64,000 nt of DNA. Origin: Agreia sp. VKM Ac-1783. GTDB taxonomy: Bacteria > Actinomycetota > Actinomycetes > Actinomycetales > Microbacteriaceae. The notes beneath the pieces are model-generated. The model was given only the letters and a program-made list of their open reading frames with translations, was not told the origin of the DNA and ran no database searches. Of the stretch, positions 26,239 through 35,449 are shown one piece after another (position 1 is the first letter of the stretch; every line of letters begins with the position of its first letter). Location: positions 124,001 to 188,000 of the forward strand of contig NZ_FXWI01000004.1 of NCBI RefSeq assembly GCF_900177765.1. Direction: 5' to 3'. The position numbers and the translations under genes were made by a program.

Positions 26239-27675
26239 ATGACCGCCGCCGTCGCTGCCGTCGACCTCGGCGCCACGAGCGGCCGAGTGATGCTGGGCTT
26301 CGTCTCGCATAACGAGCTCAGTCTCCGACCGGTCGCGCGGTTTCCGAACACGCCTGTCACGACGATCGACGGGCTGCACTGGAACATCCTCGAGCTCTAC
26401 CGCAACGTCGTCGCAGGGCTCGGCACCGCTGTGCGCGAGGAGCCGTCGTTACAGAGCATCGCCGTCGACTCGTGGGCCGTGGACTACGCCCTGATGAGCG
26501 GCGACCGCATGCTCGGAAACCCCTATCACTACCGCGACGCGCGAACCGCGGTCGGGGTCGAGAAGACGAGCGCGCTGGTCTCCGCAGCCGAGCTCTACAC
26601 CGCGAACGGCCTTCAGTTCTTGCCGTTCAACACGCTCTACCAATTCGCAGCGGATGCCGTGGCCGGCTCGCTCGACCAGGCCGAGACCGCGCTGCTCATC
26701 CCCGACCTCATCAACTTCTGGCTCACGGGTGTCGCCCGGGCAGAGAAGACGAATGCGTCGACCACGGGGCTGCTGAACGTGCACACTCGCGAGTGGGATG
26801 ACGCGCTCATCGAGCGACTCGGCCTACCCCCCGGGCTGTTTCCCGAACTCGTAGAAGCGGGCACGCAGATCGGCACGCTGCTGCCGGCCGTCGCATCCGA
26901 AATCGGCCTGTCGAACAGAGCGACGAAGACGCTGACCGTGACGGCCGTCGGGTCGCACGACACCGCATCCGCCGTTGTCGCCGTGCCCGCGACGGGTGAC
27001 GACTTCGCCTACATTTCGAGCGGAACGTGGTCGCTCGTCGGCGTCGAACTACCCAGCGCCGTGGTGAGCGAGGCGAGCCGCCTGGCGAACTTCACGAACG
27101 AGGGCGGCGTCGACGGCCGCGTGCGCTTCCTGAACAACGTCATGGGACTCTGGCTGCTCAGCGAGTCGGTGCGCACCTGGGAGAAGGCGGGCGGCACGAA
27201 GATAGACCTGCCCACGCTCATCGCGGAGGCCTCCCAGGTCACGACGCCGGTCGCCGTCTTCGACGCCGACGACCCCCGGTTTCTCGCGCCGGGCGACCTG
27301 CCGTCGCGCATCGTCGACTGGTGCGTCGAGAACGATTTCGATGCTCCGCGCACGAGAGCTGAATTCGTGCGGTCGATCATCGAGAGTCTCGCCCATGCGT
27401 ACGCGACGAAGATCGAGCAGCTCACCGTGCTGTCGGGCCGTCGCATCCGTACTATTCACATCGTGGGCGGCGGATCACTCAATGCCCTGCTCTGCCAGCT
27501 CACAGCCGACCGCACGGGACGCACGGTTCTGGCCGGCCCCGTCGAGGCGACCGCCATCGGCAATGTGCTCATCCAGGCCCGCGCCCAGGGTCTCGTGACC
27601 GGATCGCTCGAGAGCCTGCGCGCCCTCGTCGCTCAGGCATTTGCGCCGGTCGCCTACGAGCCGCGTTCGCGCTAG
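26239..27675 (+). CDS. rhaB: Rhamnulokinase (FGGY family)
   Basis: A 478-residue kinase that phosphorylates L-rhamnulose to the 1-phosphate with ATP. It shows the N-terminal phosphate loop VDLGATSGRVMLG, the family stretch QFLPFNTLYQF, GSHDTASAVVAVP, the SSGTWSLVGVE motif and the C-terminal IHIVGGGSLNALLCQ adenine-binding loop, all in normal order. ATG 26239 gives the conserved N-terminus; the longer frame upstream reads through repeat copy A and is not used. Works directly before the bifunctional aldolase in the pathway. Confidence 0.93.
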   Translation: MTAAVAAVDLGATSGRVMLGFVSHNELSLRPVARFPNTPVTTIDGLHWNILELYRNVVAGLGTAVREEPSLQSIAVDSWAVDYALMSGDRMLGNPYHYRDARTAVGVEKTSALVSAAELYTANGLQFLPFNTLYQFAADAVAGSLDQAETALLIPDLINFWLTGVARAEKTNASTTGLLNVHTREWDDALIERLGLPPGLFPELVEAGTQIGTLLPAVASEIGLSNRATKTLTVTAVGSHDTASAVVAVPATGDDFAYISSGTWSLVGVELPSAVVSEASRLANFTNEGGVDGRVRFLNNVMGLWLLSESVRTWEKAGGTKIDLPTLIAEASQVTTPVAVFDADDPRFLAPGDLPSRIVDWCVENDFDAPRTRAEFVRSIIESLAHAYATKIEQLTVLSGRRIRTIHIVGGGSLNALLCQLTADRTGRTVLAGPVEATAIGNVLIQARAQGLVTGSLESLRALVAQAFAPVAYEPRSR

Positions 27676-27720
27676 GGCCCGCGCGTTGGCGGCCCGTACC
27701 CCGCACCGTATCCTGGGCGC

Positions 27721-28011
27721 ATGACGCAGTGGCCTCCACCTCAGACACCTCAGAAGCCCAGCATCACCTCGGCCGTGGTCTCCCTCGCTGCCGGAGTTGT
27801 GGCCGTTCCTGCGTTCGTCTTCGGGGTCACCGTCGTTGCGTGGATCTGCGCTCTCATCGGACTTTTTGCTGGAATCTCCGGAGCACGACGTGCTCGCGGG
27901 ACAGCCCCAGGGCTTCCTCTGGCCATCGTCAGCCTTGTCGTCTGCTCGGTCATGCTGCTCACGCTGGCGGGCATGCTGGTGCTGTTCCTCACTCGACCGT
28001 GGCGGTACTGA
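27721..28011 (+). CDS. Small DUF4190-like membrane protein
   Basis: A 96-residue protein with a Pro/Gln-rich N-terminus (MTQWPPPQTPQKPSITS) and hydrophobic segments at about 18-50 and 65-90 separated by ARRARG. The pattern is that of DUF4190 proteins of unknown function. TATCCT six bases before the ATG suggests a leaderless transcript. Confidence 0.65.
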   Translation: MTQWPPPQTPQKPSITSAVVSLAAGVVAVPAFVFGVTVVAWICALIGLFAGISGARRARGTAPGLPLAIVSLVVCSVMLLTLAGMLVLFLTRPWRY

Positions 28012-28052
28012 ACTCACCCATCTCTTCCTCCACAGGGTGCCCAATCTCGGGG

Positions 28053-28061
28053 TTATCCACA
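28053..28061 (+). promoter_or_regulatory. Perfect DnaA-box sequence before the HNH gene
   Basis: TTATCCACA matches the DnaA consensus. It is embedded in GTTATCCACAGGT, a 13-mer found once more at 46826-46838, next to the GIY-YIG nuclease gene. It is a single box, so not an origin. Confidence 0.5.
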
Positions 28062-28132
28062 GGTTAAATTCCTGATGAAAGCCTGATTTCATTGCGAGAA
28101 GCAATGTCGGTGGTTGGTGTTTGACTTCTCGT

Positions 28133-29671
28133 ATGAACCTCGAGACCGCGACCATCGACGACATCGTCGATCGCCTTCGCGAGCTCTTCGAAGCCGACCG
28201 GCGCGTCGCATCCTCAGATGAACTCCTTAAGGTCGCGAGCGACTGGGAGCGGGTGGGTATCGTCGCCGACGCGGCGCGCATCTGGATCGCCGCCGAGGTC
28301 GACGACGCATCCCGGCGCGAACTCGGAGGCGACGGCCTGGCCTTTCGGAATGCTTTTCCCACGTCCAAGAAGCTGATCGCCGCCACCGCAAACGTCTCCG
28401 AACGAACTGCTGCATCACGGGTTCGGCTCGGTCGGCAGATTCGGTCTCACTTCTCGAACACCGGCCTCCCCTGCCCCAGCCGATTCCCGGTGGTCGAGCA
28501 GGCCTTATTCGCCGGCCGAATCGATGCCGACACAGCATCGGTCATCTGCCGCACACTCTCCGAGGTCGCCGCCAGAACTACTTTCAACACAAGACTCGAT
28601 GAGGCCGAACAGCATCTCGTGAGCGCGGCAACCACGTCGCTACCCCTCGCCGACTCCGCCGAAGAGGCGGCGTCCGCGAGGCTCTACACGGTCGACGACA
28701 TCGCCCGGCTCGCCATACGCATCCGCGAGAATCTCGACCCCGATGGCGCCGAGCCACGCGATGAGGCGAAACAGCAGCTGCGCGGGTTCAGCCATCCACG
28801 AGTCGGCTCAGACGGTATGGCCCGCGGTCGATACGCGCTCCCACCACTGCAACTCGGTGTCTTTCTGGCGGCGGTCGACTCGGTGCTCAGCCCCCGCACG
28901 GTCAGCCCCGAGACTCCGACGGATGACGACGCACACCCGGATGTGACCGTCGGGCATGACGAGCGCCGCAGCGCCCGCGAGTCCGACAATGCCGATGAGG
29001 CAGATGAGGCAGATGAGGTAAACCCTCCAGACGAACGCAGCTACGAACAAAAGCTCCTCGACGCTGTCATGACTCTCATCGAGATGGCCGCTGGTTCACC
29101 GTCAGCATCGTTGCTCAATGGGGCAGCGCCCACGGTCAACGTTCATGTGACCGCGAAAGATCTCGAATCGGGGCGCGGAGTCGGCTGGATCGATGGCAGC
29201 TCCGAACCGATCCCCATCAGCACAGTCGCAATGCTCCAGTGCACAGGCGACACGATCGTGAGCCTCTTCGGCACCAATGGCGAAATCCTGAACCACGGCA
29301 AGACACAGCGCGTTGCCACCCGCAAACAGCGGCGAGCCCTCGCTGCGCGCGACGGCGGCTGCGTGTTCCCCGGGTGCCACCATCCGCCCTCACGATGTCA
29401 GGCGCACCACGTCATTCCATGGGTCAGTGAGAACTTCACAGCAGGCGCCACAGACGTCGACAATATGGCGCTGCTGTGTGCGTTCCACCACTCCACGATC
29501 CACTCGTCGGCATGGCAACTCACGATGATCCGTGGCAAACCGCACATCATCTCGCCCTCGTGCATCAACCCACACCGAACACCGAGGCCAGCCGACAAGC
29601 AGCGCGCGGCGGATCCGTGGTTAGCAGGCACGATGAATGGCGCGCCCGCTCGACACAGAGAAGCGCCGTAA
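28133..29671 (+). CDS. DUF222 domain HNH endonuclease
   Basis: A 512-residue protein of the actinobacterial DUF222-HNH (13E12-like repeat) family. Residues 1-300 are the helical DUF222 region. A Glu/Asp linker follows, with DEADEADEV encoded by a short GATGAGGCA tandem repeat near 28993. The C-terminal HNH nuclease is intact: RDGGCVFPGCHHPPSRCQ, AHHVIPW, and CAFHHSTIH. TTG 28121 would add four residues. The family is present in many copies in related genomes and is suspected to be mobile or defensive; its function here is unknown. Confidence 0.88.
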   Translation: MNLETATIDDIVDRLRELFEADRRVASSDELLKVASDWERVGIVADAARIWIAAEVDDASRRELGGDGLAFRNAFPTSKKLIAATANVSERTAASRVRLGRQIRSHFSNTGLPCPSRFPVVEQALFAGRIDADTASVICRTLSEVAARTTFNTRLDEAEQHLVSAATTSLPLADSAEEAASARLYTVDDIARLAIRIRENLDPDGAEPRDEAKQQLRGFSHPRVGSDGMARGRYALPPLQLGVFLAAVDSVLSPRTVSPETPTDDDAHPDVTVGHDERRSARESDNADEADEADEVNPPDERSYEQKLLDAVMTLIEMAAGSPSASLLNGAAPTVNVHVTAKDLESGRGVGWIDGSSEPIPISTVAMLQCTGDTIVSLFGTNGEILNHGKTQRVATRKQRRALAARDGGCVFPGCHHPPSRCQAHHVIPWVSENFTAGATDVDNMALLCAFHHSTIHSSAWQLTMIRGKPHIISPSCINPHRTPRPADKQRAADPWLAGTMNGAPARHREAP

Positions 29672-29679
29672 TTCCATCG

Positions 29680-30312
29680 CTAGCCTGTGGGCGGAACGTC
29701 ACCGGCCATGTCGACGGATCTGGTCTCGGCGTTCCACGTGAAGGTCGCTACCGCGGCGCCTGAGGCTTCGGCGTTCGACTCCATGCCCTGCGGGAATCGG
29801 TAGGTCACACTGATCGCATCGTCGGCCGTGCGTTCAACCGTCGGAGTGAAGCCGTAGGCGGTCTTGGTTGCCGTGCCGAGGTACTCACCGCTGTGGAACA
29901 AGAGAACCGCCGTAGGGGTGCTCGCCGTAGCGCCCTGCAGCGTCACAAGCGACCACGACAGTGCCGCGCAAGGGTCGTAGCCGCTGTAGTCGGCGTTCGC
30001 GGCGTCCCAAGGAACTCCCTCGAGGCCCGACGGAGCAGGGAGCTGGGCGATCGCACCCGCCGCGGCCTCCTGGCCCGTCGACGGGCCGCACGCATCAGGC
30101 GTCGGCGTCGGTGTCGGCGTCGGTGTCGGTGTCGGTGTTGGCGTCGCACGCCCGCTCGAGACCGGAGTGGTCCCCGCGGTCGTCGACCCCGAATCGGCGC
30201 TGCTCGCGCACCCCACCATCAGCGTTGCTACGAGAGCCACGAGAGCCAGACCGGTTGATGCACGACCGACGGCTCGCGGCGAGCGCTGCTGGGCTGTTGT
30301 CTCCTTCATCAT
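29680..30312 (-). CDS. LppP/LprE-like lipoprotein with Thr-Pro repeat
   Basis: A 210-residue predicted lipoprotein. The signal peptide ends in a lipobox with Cys at about residue 35 (LMVGC). A (TP)8 spacer, encoded by an imperfect 6-bp repeat (30111-30146), separates the anchor from a domain with DPCAALSWSLVTLQG and AVLLFHSGEYLGTATKTA, which resembles mycobacterial LppP/LprE lipoproteins of unknown function. It is convergent with the HNH gene (8 bp between stops). Confidence 0.75.
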   Translation of the reverse strand: MMKETTAQQRSPRAVGRASTGLALVALVATLMVGCASSADSGSTTAGTTPVSSGRATPTPTPTPTPTPTPTPDACGPSTGQEAAAGAIAQLPAPSGLEGVPWDAANADYSGYDPCAALSWSLVTLQGATASTPTAVLLFHSGEYLGTATKTAYGFTPTVERTADDAISVTYRFPQGMESNAEASGAAVATFTWNAETRSVDMAGDVPPTG

Positions 30313-30386
30313 GCCTCCAGCCTCCTACGGACAGCCGTTCTCGTCTACCCGCCTCGGCGTCTGCCCGCAGGAGTACCGTGATCCCC

Positions 30387-30749
30387 ATGAGCAAGCCATC
30401 CGACGAGGCGGTCGAACTGCTGCACGAGATCGCTGCCGGCCTGAGCCAGGCGGGGCCGGTCGAGCTCGGAACCATGTTTCGCAGCCCCGGCATCCGCACC
30501 GAGACGAAGATCGTCGCGTTCCTCGGCTCCGACGATCGCCTCATCGTGAAGGTGCCTCGCGAGCGCGCACTCGCCCTTATCGAGCAGGGCGCCGCCGCCA
30601 GTCTCTCGATGGGCAGACGCACAATGCGCGAATGGATCGAGGTACCGGCGGGCGACGACCTGCACACAGACAACCCGGCGACAACGCTCGAGACCTGGTC
30701 GGCGCTCGCCAAGGAGTCGTTCGACTACGTGCGGTCGCAGCTATCGTGA
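30387..30749 (+). CDS. Small TfoX-like hypothetical protein
   Basis: 120 residues, no signal or membrane segment. The order of a short helix, GTMFRSPGIRTETKIVAFL, DRLIVKVP and MREWIEVP resembles the TfoX/Sxy N-terminal fold, but only loosely. The start is supported by TACCGT seven bases before ATG 30387, a leaderless-promoter arrangement. Function unknown. Confidence 0.6.
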   Translation: MSKPSDEAVELLHEIAAGLSQAGPVELGTMFRSPGIRTETKIVAFLGSDDRLIVKVPRERALALIEQGAAASLSMGRRTMREWIEVPAGDDLHTDNPATTLETWSALAKESFDYVRSQLS

Positions 30750-30768
30750 CCGCTCACGCGAGCAAGCG

Positions 30769-31296
30769 CTATGCGCTGACTCCATAGGGGGCGCTGATAA
30801 CCGCACGACCCACGGCGTGCATAAAGAGGTTGAACCCGAGCAGGGCCGGCGACGCATCCTCAGGAACCTCGAGCTTCTCGACGTCGACCGCGTGCACCAC
30901 GAAGTAATACTCGTGGTCGCCGTGCCCGGGCGGTGGCGTCGCGCCGACGAAGCCCGCGACCCCGGCGTCGTTGCGCAGGGTGATCGCACCCTCGGGGAGC
31001 GCGCTGCTTCCGGGCGTTCCGGCACCGGCGGCGAGGCTCGTCACATCGGCAGGGATGTTGAGAACCGCCCAGTGCCAGAATCCGGATGCCGTGGGCGCGT
31101 CGGGGTCGTAGACCGTCACGACGTAGCTCTTGGTCGCCTCGGGCGCGCCCGACCAACTGAGCTGGGGCGACACGTCTCCGCCACCCGCCGACTCGCCCAA
31201 TTGCGGATCCGAGAGCCGCTCACCCTGTCGCACATCGGACGACGTCAGTTGGAAGGAGGGCAGTTTCGGTAGCTGATCGTAGGGGTTCGCGCTCAT
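30769..31296 (-). CDS. YbhB/YbcL family (PEBP, Raf-kinase-inhibitor-like) protein
   Basis: A 175-residue phosphatidylethanolamine-binding-protein fold. The two anion-pocket motifs are present: [17 protein letters not shown] and [16 protein letters not shown]. No signal peptide. Bacterial members have no firmly assigned role. It converges with the gene at 30387. Confidence 0.92.
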   Translation of the reverse strand: MSANPYDQLPKLPSFQLTSSDVRQGERLSDPQLGESAGGGDVSPQLSWSGAPEATKSYVVTVYDPDAPTASGFWHWAVLNIPADVTSLAAGAGTPGSSALPEGAITLRNDAGVAGFVGATPPPGHGDHEYYFVVHAVDVEKLEVPEDASPALLGFNLFMHAVGRAVISAPYGVSA

Positions 31297-31328
31297 GATT
31301 CAATCCTTTGTGTCGAGGTTCGAGTCCG

Positions 31329-32327
31329 TCAACGGTAACCGCGCCACCTGCGAACTCGGCGAAGTGCCACCAGGCCCAAGCCGAGCATCAACGCAAGGCC
31401 GCCTGCGAGGGCGAGAGGACCCGTATCCAGGCCGGAGTCCGCGAGCTTCGGCACCGATACGTCCGCGGGCGCAACCGGCGTCTCGGTATCAGGAACAGAC
31501 GTGGAAGTCGTGGTTCCCCACACCGAGAGGCTGTCTATGGCTCTGAACTCCGTCCCAAATTCCGGCTTCGTGAATTGTCGGATGAAAGTGGCTTTCCAGG
31601 TGGCCGGGTCGACAGTGAAGAGTGAATCCAGGTGGAAGACTGACATCGACCCGACGCCGCCGGCCTCACTCGTCAGCCAGAGCTGACCCGCGCTGTCGAA
31701 GTCCGCGTCGTAGGTGCCGTTCGTTTCGGAGATCTGGCCGACCAGTGTCGCCGCGTTGCTGGCCGAGTCGACCTTGTAGGCGGCGCCACCGAGCGTGAGG
31801 CCGTACAGCACGCCGTCGACCGGGTTCGTCGCAAGACTGTAGAAAAGCGGCGCTTCGTCGACCAGCGTCGTGAAGGCGCCAGTGCTCGTGTCGATCGTCC
31901 CCGTCACGCTCGACTCGACACCCTCGCACGACGCCATAAGAATCCCGCTCGGGCTCAGGTCGAGCGACTGGCAATCGAGTTGCTGCTCGGGATCGTCGAG
32001 AAGGGTGACGGGAGCGACGAAGGTCAGAACGCCAGTCACGAGGTCGGCCGAATAGAGACCCTGTGCGCCGACCGCCCATCCCGCACCGGTATCGTCCGCG
32101 TCGAGGCCCGAAATCGATTCGGCTCCAGGATTAGGCGCTCCGACCGTCTGCATGACTGCCGTTGTCGGGTCGACATCGTAGACCTGACCGGAAGCGGCAC
32201 GAACGACCGAGATCGTTGCGCCATCGGGTAGTGGGGCGGCGGATGCGGGAGCAGCGACGGTCAAAGACAGGGCGCTGAGCACGACAACGACGGGAAGTGA
32301 CAGCAGGATTGCCGTTCGACGAGACAT
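31329..32327 (-). CDS. Secreted, wall-anchored-type surface protein with LAxSG motif
   Basis: A 332-residue protein with an N-terminal signal peptide ending near ASA-AP (residue 31), a beta-propeller-like extracellular part built of repeats mentioning time-series-like motifs (SISGLDADDTGAGWAVG, FYSLATNPVDGVLYGL, YDADFDSAGQLWLTSE), a Pro/Val linker, and a C-terminal LADSG followed by a hydrophobic segment and RRVRRWRGYR. This is the organisation of a sortase substrate; LAxTG is the class E form in high-GC Gram-positives and LADSG is close to it. No sortase gene is in the window. Confidence 0.75.
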   Translation of the reverse strand: MSRRTAILLSLPVVVVLSALSLTVAAPASAAPLPDGATISVVRAASGQVYDVDPTTAVMQTVGAPNPGAESISGLDADDTGAGWAVGAQGLYSADLVTGVLTFVAPVTLLDDPEQQLDCQSLDLSPSGILMASCEGVESSVTGTIDTSTGAFTTLVDEAPLFYSLATNPVDGVLYGLTLGGAAYKVDSASNAATLVGQISETNGTYDADFDSAGQLWLTSEAGGVGSMSVFHLDSLFTVDPATWKATFIRQFTKPEFGTEFRAIDSLSVWGTTTSTSVPDTETPVAPADVSVPKLADSGLDTGPLALAGGLALMLGLGLVALRRVRRWRGYR

Positions 32328-32506
32328 ACGGGGTCCTTAGGATTCACGAGGAGCGAGCGGCCGTGCACATCTCGCGACGGTGCCCACCTACCCGTCAGGC
32401 GATCAGAGTACCGGCAATCCGTAGCGGCGAACAGAGCCGATGCGGTGCTCTCTGACGAAAGCCTTTACCGCTCGATGCTGGACAGGGTGTCATTCAGGTC
32501 TTAGAG

Positions 32507-32532
32507 TGTGGTCTGACCACATGGCCTGACCA
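32507..32532. promoter_or_regulatory. FadR-type operators before the lactate regulator
   Basis: TGTGGTCTGACCACA (32507-32521) is a perfect 7-bp dyad around one base and contains TGGTCTGACCA. A second TGGCCTGACCA (32522-32532) follows directly. Both fit the TGGnnnnnCCA core used by FadR-subfamily GntR proteins. They lie about 30 bp before the GTG of the GntR gene, suggesting autoregulation of the regulator-lldD pair. Confidence 0.6.
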
Positions 32533-32562
32533 CAGGCATCCGACGATCGGGAAGGGCGCAAC

Positions 32563-33339
32563 GTGACCACCGTCGACACCTCTGTTGCACCGATCGACTC
32601 GCGCCGTGCGTGGGAGGTCGTTCTGCAGCACATCGAGGGCGACCTCCTCGCGGGACGACTCGCTCCGGGCGATCATCTGCCCGCCGAGCGCACGCTCTCT
32701 ACCGACCTCGGAGTCGGCCGATCGTCGGTTCGCGAGGCGCTGCGGGTGCTCGAAGCGCTCGGACTCATCCGCACCCAGACCGGGTCGGGGCCGCAGTCCG
32801 GCGCCATCATCGTGGCTCGCCCCTCCGGCGGCATGTCGTCGCTGATGCGGCTGCAGGTCGCGGCACAGGGCTTCGACGTACGCGACGTCGTGAAGACCAG
32901 ACTCGTACTCGAGGCGGCAGTCGTCACCGAACTGGCCGAAGTTGCCTCCGCCGCGCCCCTCGACCTCGGCGCCGCCACTCGGTTGCTCGACGCGATGGAT
33001 GCCGATGACCGGATTTCCGAGGCCGAGTTCCTCGCTCTCGATGCGGCCTTCCACCTCGCCCTCGCCGAGCTCTCGGGAAACGCCGTGATCGCCTCGATGA
33101 TGGCGGGCCTCCGCAACTCGATCGAGAGCTACGTTCTGGCCGGCGTGCCGAATCTGCCGTCGTGGCCCGAGACATCCGGCCGCCTGCGCCACGAGCACCG
33201 AGCCATCGTCGACGCCATCGAGGCCGGCGACGCCGAGCGGGCGCGCGACCTCGTGAACGCCCACATCACCGGCTATTACACCGAGACGAACTTCATCTCC
33301 GCCCCCGCCGAACCAGATAGAGGACTGCCCCATGGTTGA
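32563..33339 (+). CDS. GntR family (FCD domain) regulator of lactate utilisation
   Basis: 258 residues. N-terminal winged HTH with the GntR signature ([20 protein letters not shown], then [14 protein letters not shown]) and a C-terminal FCD ligand domain with metal ligands plausible in [10 protein letters not shown] and [12 protein letters not shown] 32563 follows GAAGGGCGCAAC. The next gene, an L-lactate dehydrogenase, overlaps its end by eight bases, so an LldR-like role is likely. Confidence 0.9.
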   Translation: MTTVDTSVAPIDSRRAWEVVLQHIEGDLLAGRLAPGDHLPAERTLSTDLGVGRSSVREALRVLEALGLIRTQTGSGPQSGAIIVARPSGGMSSLMRLQVAAQGFDVRDVVKTRLVLEAAVVTELAEVASAAPLDLGAATRLLDAMDADDRISEAEFLALDAAFHLALAELSGNAVIASMMAGLRNSIESYVLAGVPNLPSWPETSGRLRHEHRAIVDAIEAGDAERARDLVNAHITGYYTETNFISAPAEPDRGLPHG

Positions 33340-34678
33340 ACGTCGCTTTCCGAACCCCGCAGAGCTGCTGCCCCTCATGCAGTTCAAGAAGCCGCAGTTC
33401 GACGGCAAGAAGCGTCGGCTGCAGGGAGCGCTGACGATCGACGATCTGCGCACCATCGCCAAGCGCCGCACACCCAAGGCCGCATTCGACTACACCGACG
33501 GATCAGCCGAGGGCGAGATCTCGCTCAAGCGTGCGCGCCAGGCCTTTCAGGACATCGAGTTCCACCCGTCGATCCTGCGCGACGTGTCGAAGCTCGATAC
33601 GACCACGCAGATCCTGGGTGGCACCTCGACCATGCCGTTCGGTATCGCCCCCACCGGCTTCACGCGCCTGATGCAGACCGAGGGCGAGATCGCTGGGGCC
33701 GGAGCTGCCGGTGCCGCAGGCATCCCGTTCACGCTCTCTACCCTCGGAACCTCGTCGATCGAGGCCGTCAAGGCGGCCAATCCCACCGGGCGCAACTGGT
33801 TCCAGCTCTATGTCATGCGCGATCGCGACATCTCGTACGGGCTCGTCGAGCGGGCGGCGGCGGCGGGCTTCGACACCCTGATGTTCACCGTCGATACCCC
33901 CGTGGCGGGCGCGCGCCTGCGCGACAAGCGCAACGGCTTCTCGATTCCGCCGCAGCTCACCGCGGGCACCATCATCAACGCCATCCCCCGTCCGTGGTGG
34001 TGGTACGACTTCCTCACGACTCCCCCTCTGGAGTTCGCCTCGCTGTCGTCGACCGGCGGCACCGTCGGCGAACTGCTCGACTCGGCGATGGACCCCTCGA
34101 TCGACTTCGACGATCTCGCCTTCATCCGCAGCATGTGGCCCGGCAAGATCGTGATCAAGGGCGTTCAGAACCTCGAAGACTCGAAGCGTCTCGCCGACCT
34201 CGGCGTCGACGGCATCTTGCTGTCGAACCACGGAGGCCGCCAGCTCGACCGCGCCCCGATCCCGTTCCATCTGCTGCCCGATGTGGCCCGCGAGGTCGGA
34301 GGCCACGTCGAGGTCATGGTCGACACGGGCATCATGGACGGCGCCGACATCGTAGCCTCGCTCGCCCTCGGCGCGAAGTTCACGCTGATCGGCCGCGCCT
34401 ACCTCTACGGACTCATGGCTGGAGGCCGCGCGGGCGTGGACCGCACGATCTCGATTCTGTCGGAGCAGATCGTGCGCACGATGAAGCTGCTCGAGGTCGC
34501 GTCGATCGACGAGCTGACTCCGGCCCACGTCACGCAGCTGCAGCGTCTCGCCCCGCGTGCGGTGTCGGCGCAGACCGCCGCCGTGGCAGAGAAGGCCGCC
34601 TCTCGGCCGGCCCGAGGCACCTCAGCGGTCGCCAAGGCCGCCGCGAAGAAGGTCGAGGCGACGCCCGCCGACGCGTAA
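33332..34678 (+). CDS. lldD: FMN-dependent L-lactate dehydrogenase (alpha-hydroxy-acid oxidase family)
   Basis: A 448-residue flavoprotein that oxidises L-lactate to pyruvate and passes electrons to the respiratory chain. Family motifs: [11 protein letters not shown] near residue 52, [12 protein letters not shown], the FMN lysine in KIVIKGVQ and the catalytic His in SNHGGRQLD. The C-terminus carries an extra Ala/Lys-rich tail of about 40 residues after the barrel. It overlaps the GntR gene, giving a two-gene lactate unit. Another 2-hydroxy acid cannot be excluded as substrate. Confidence 0.9.
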   Translation: MVERRFPNPAELLPLMQFKKPQFDGKKRRLQGALTIDDLRTIAKRRTPKAAFDYTDGSAEGEISLKRARQAFQDIEFHPSILRDVSKLDTTTQILGGTSTMPFGIAPTGFTRLMQTEGEIAGAGAAGAAGIPFTLSTLGTSSIEAVKAANPTGRNWFQLYVMRDRDISYGLVERAAAAGFDTLMFTVDTPVAGARLRDKRNGFSIPPQLTAGTIINAIPRPWWWYDFLTTPPLEFASLSSTGGTVGELLDSAMDPSIDFDDLAFIRSMWPGKIVIKGVQNLEDSKRLADLGVDGILLSNHGGRQLDRAPIPFHLLPDVAREVGGHVEVMVDTGIMDGADIVASLALGAKFTLIGRAYLYGLMAGGRAGVDRTISILSEQIVRTMKLLEVASIDELTPAHVTQLQRLAPRAVSAQTAAVAEKAASRPARGTSAVAKAAAKKVEATPADA

Positions 34679-34729
34679 CCTCGACGAGGCCGCCCTCTGG
34701 CACACTGGCGACATGACGAAGGCCCGATC

Positions 34730-35098
34730 GTGAAGAAGTGGCTGTTTCTGGCCGGCGCCATCCTGAGCGAAGTGACCGGGTCGCTGTCACTGAAAGCCGC
34801 GCTCGAGCATCCGGGGTGGTACGCGCTGATGGCGCTCGGATTCGCGGGAGCCTTCGTGTTTCTCTCGCTGGTGCTGCGGGCGGGGCTGCCGCTCGGCGTC
34901 GCATACGGCATCTGGGGCGCACTCGGAGTCGCGCTGACCGCTCTCTTGTCGGCGCTGCTGTTCGGCGAGCCGCTGACTCCGATCATGGGAGCGGGACTGC
35001 TATTGATCATCGGCGGTGTGCTCTGCATCGAGCTCGGCCGACAGCGAGCTGAGACGATCCGCGAAGCGCGCCCTCGCAAGAGCGGAGAGGCTCACTGA
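34730..35098 (+). CDS. SMR family efflux subunit A
   Basis: A 122-residue four-helix small multidrug resistance protein. The essential membrane Glu is in AILSEVTGSLSLKAA; TM4 is IMGAGLLLIIGGVLCIEL. It starts at GTG 34730, overlapped by the stop of a possible 6-codon leader (MTKARS, ATG 34713). A partner gene follows with a one-base overlap, so a heterodimeric pump such as EbrAB/YkkCD is likely. Substrate (cationic drugs or guanidinium) not predictable. Confidence 0.88.
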   Translation: MKKWLFLAGAILSEVTGSLSLKAALEHPGWYALMALGFAGAFVFLSLVLRAGLPLGVAYGIWGALGVALTALLSALLFGEPLTPIMGAGLLLIIGGVLCIELGRQRAETIREARPRKSGEAH

Positions 35099-35418
35099 TG
35101 GCCTGGGTCTTCCTCATCGGCGCGATCCTCACCGAGGTCACCGCCACGCTCTCCCTGAAGGCGGCGGTCACGGGCAACAAGCTCTGGTACATCCCCGTCG
35201 CACTCGGCTACGGCATCGCCTTCACCTGCCTCTCGTTCACCCTTCAGAACGGCATGGCCCTCGGCGTGGCGTACGGCATCTGGGCTGCGGCGGGCGTCGC
35301 GCTCACAGCCGTGGCAGGGCGGCTCATCTTCAACGAGCCGTTCACCTGGGTCATGGCGGTCGGCATCGCCCTGGTCATGGGCGGTGTGCTTCTGGTCGAG
35401 GCGGGCGCCGCGCACTGA
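35098..35418 (+). CDS. SMR family efflux subunit B
   Basis: 106 residues, four membrane segments, conserved Glu in AILTEVTATLSLKAA. Translationally coupled to subunit A (TGATG). The loops are shorter and the tail is absent compared with subunit A, as expected for antiparallel heterodimer partners. Confidence 0.9.
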   Translation: MAWVFLIGAILTEVTATLSLKAAVTGNKLWYIPVALGYGIAFTCLSFTLQNGMALGVAYGIWAAAGVALTAVAGRLIFNEPFTWVMAVGIALVMGGVLLVEAGAAH

Positions 35419-35449
35419 CCCGACCGCCGCGCACTGACCTGGCTGGCGG

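Noticed and set aside
28053-28061. Replication origin
   Set aside because: Only a single DnaA box at each of two distant sites, and no dnaA/dnaN genes or box cluster.
30111-30146. Thr-Pro repeat in the lipoprotein as a phase-variable microsatellite
   Set aside because: The unit is 6 bp, so length changes keep the frame, and the copies are imperfect; it is better seen as a wall-spanning linker.
34681-34730. Guanidine riboswitch before the SMR pair
   Set aside because: SMR genes can be guanidine-controlled, but the 51-bp spacer is too short for ykkC-type aptamers and shows no paired ACGR-loop hairpins.
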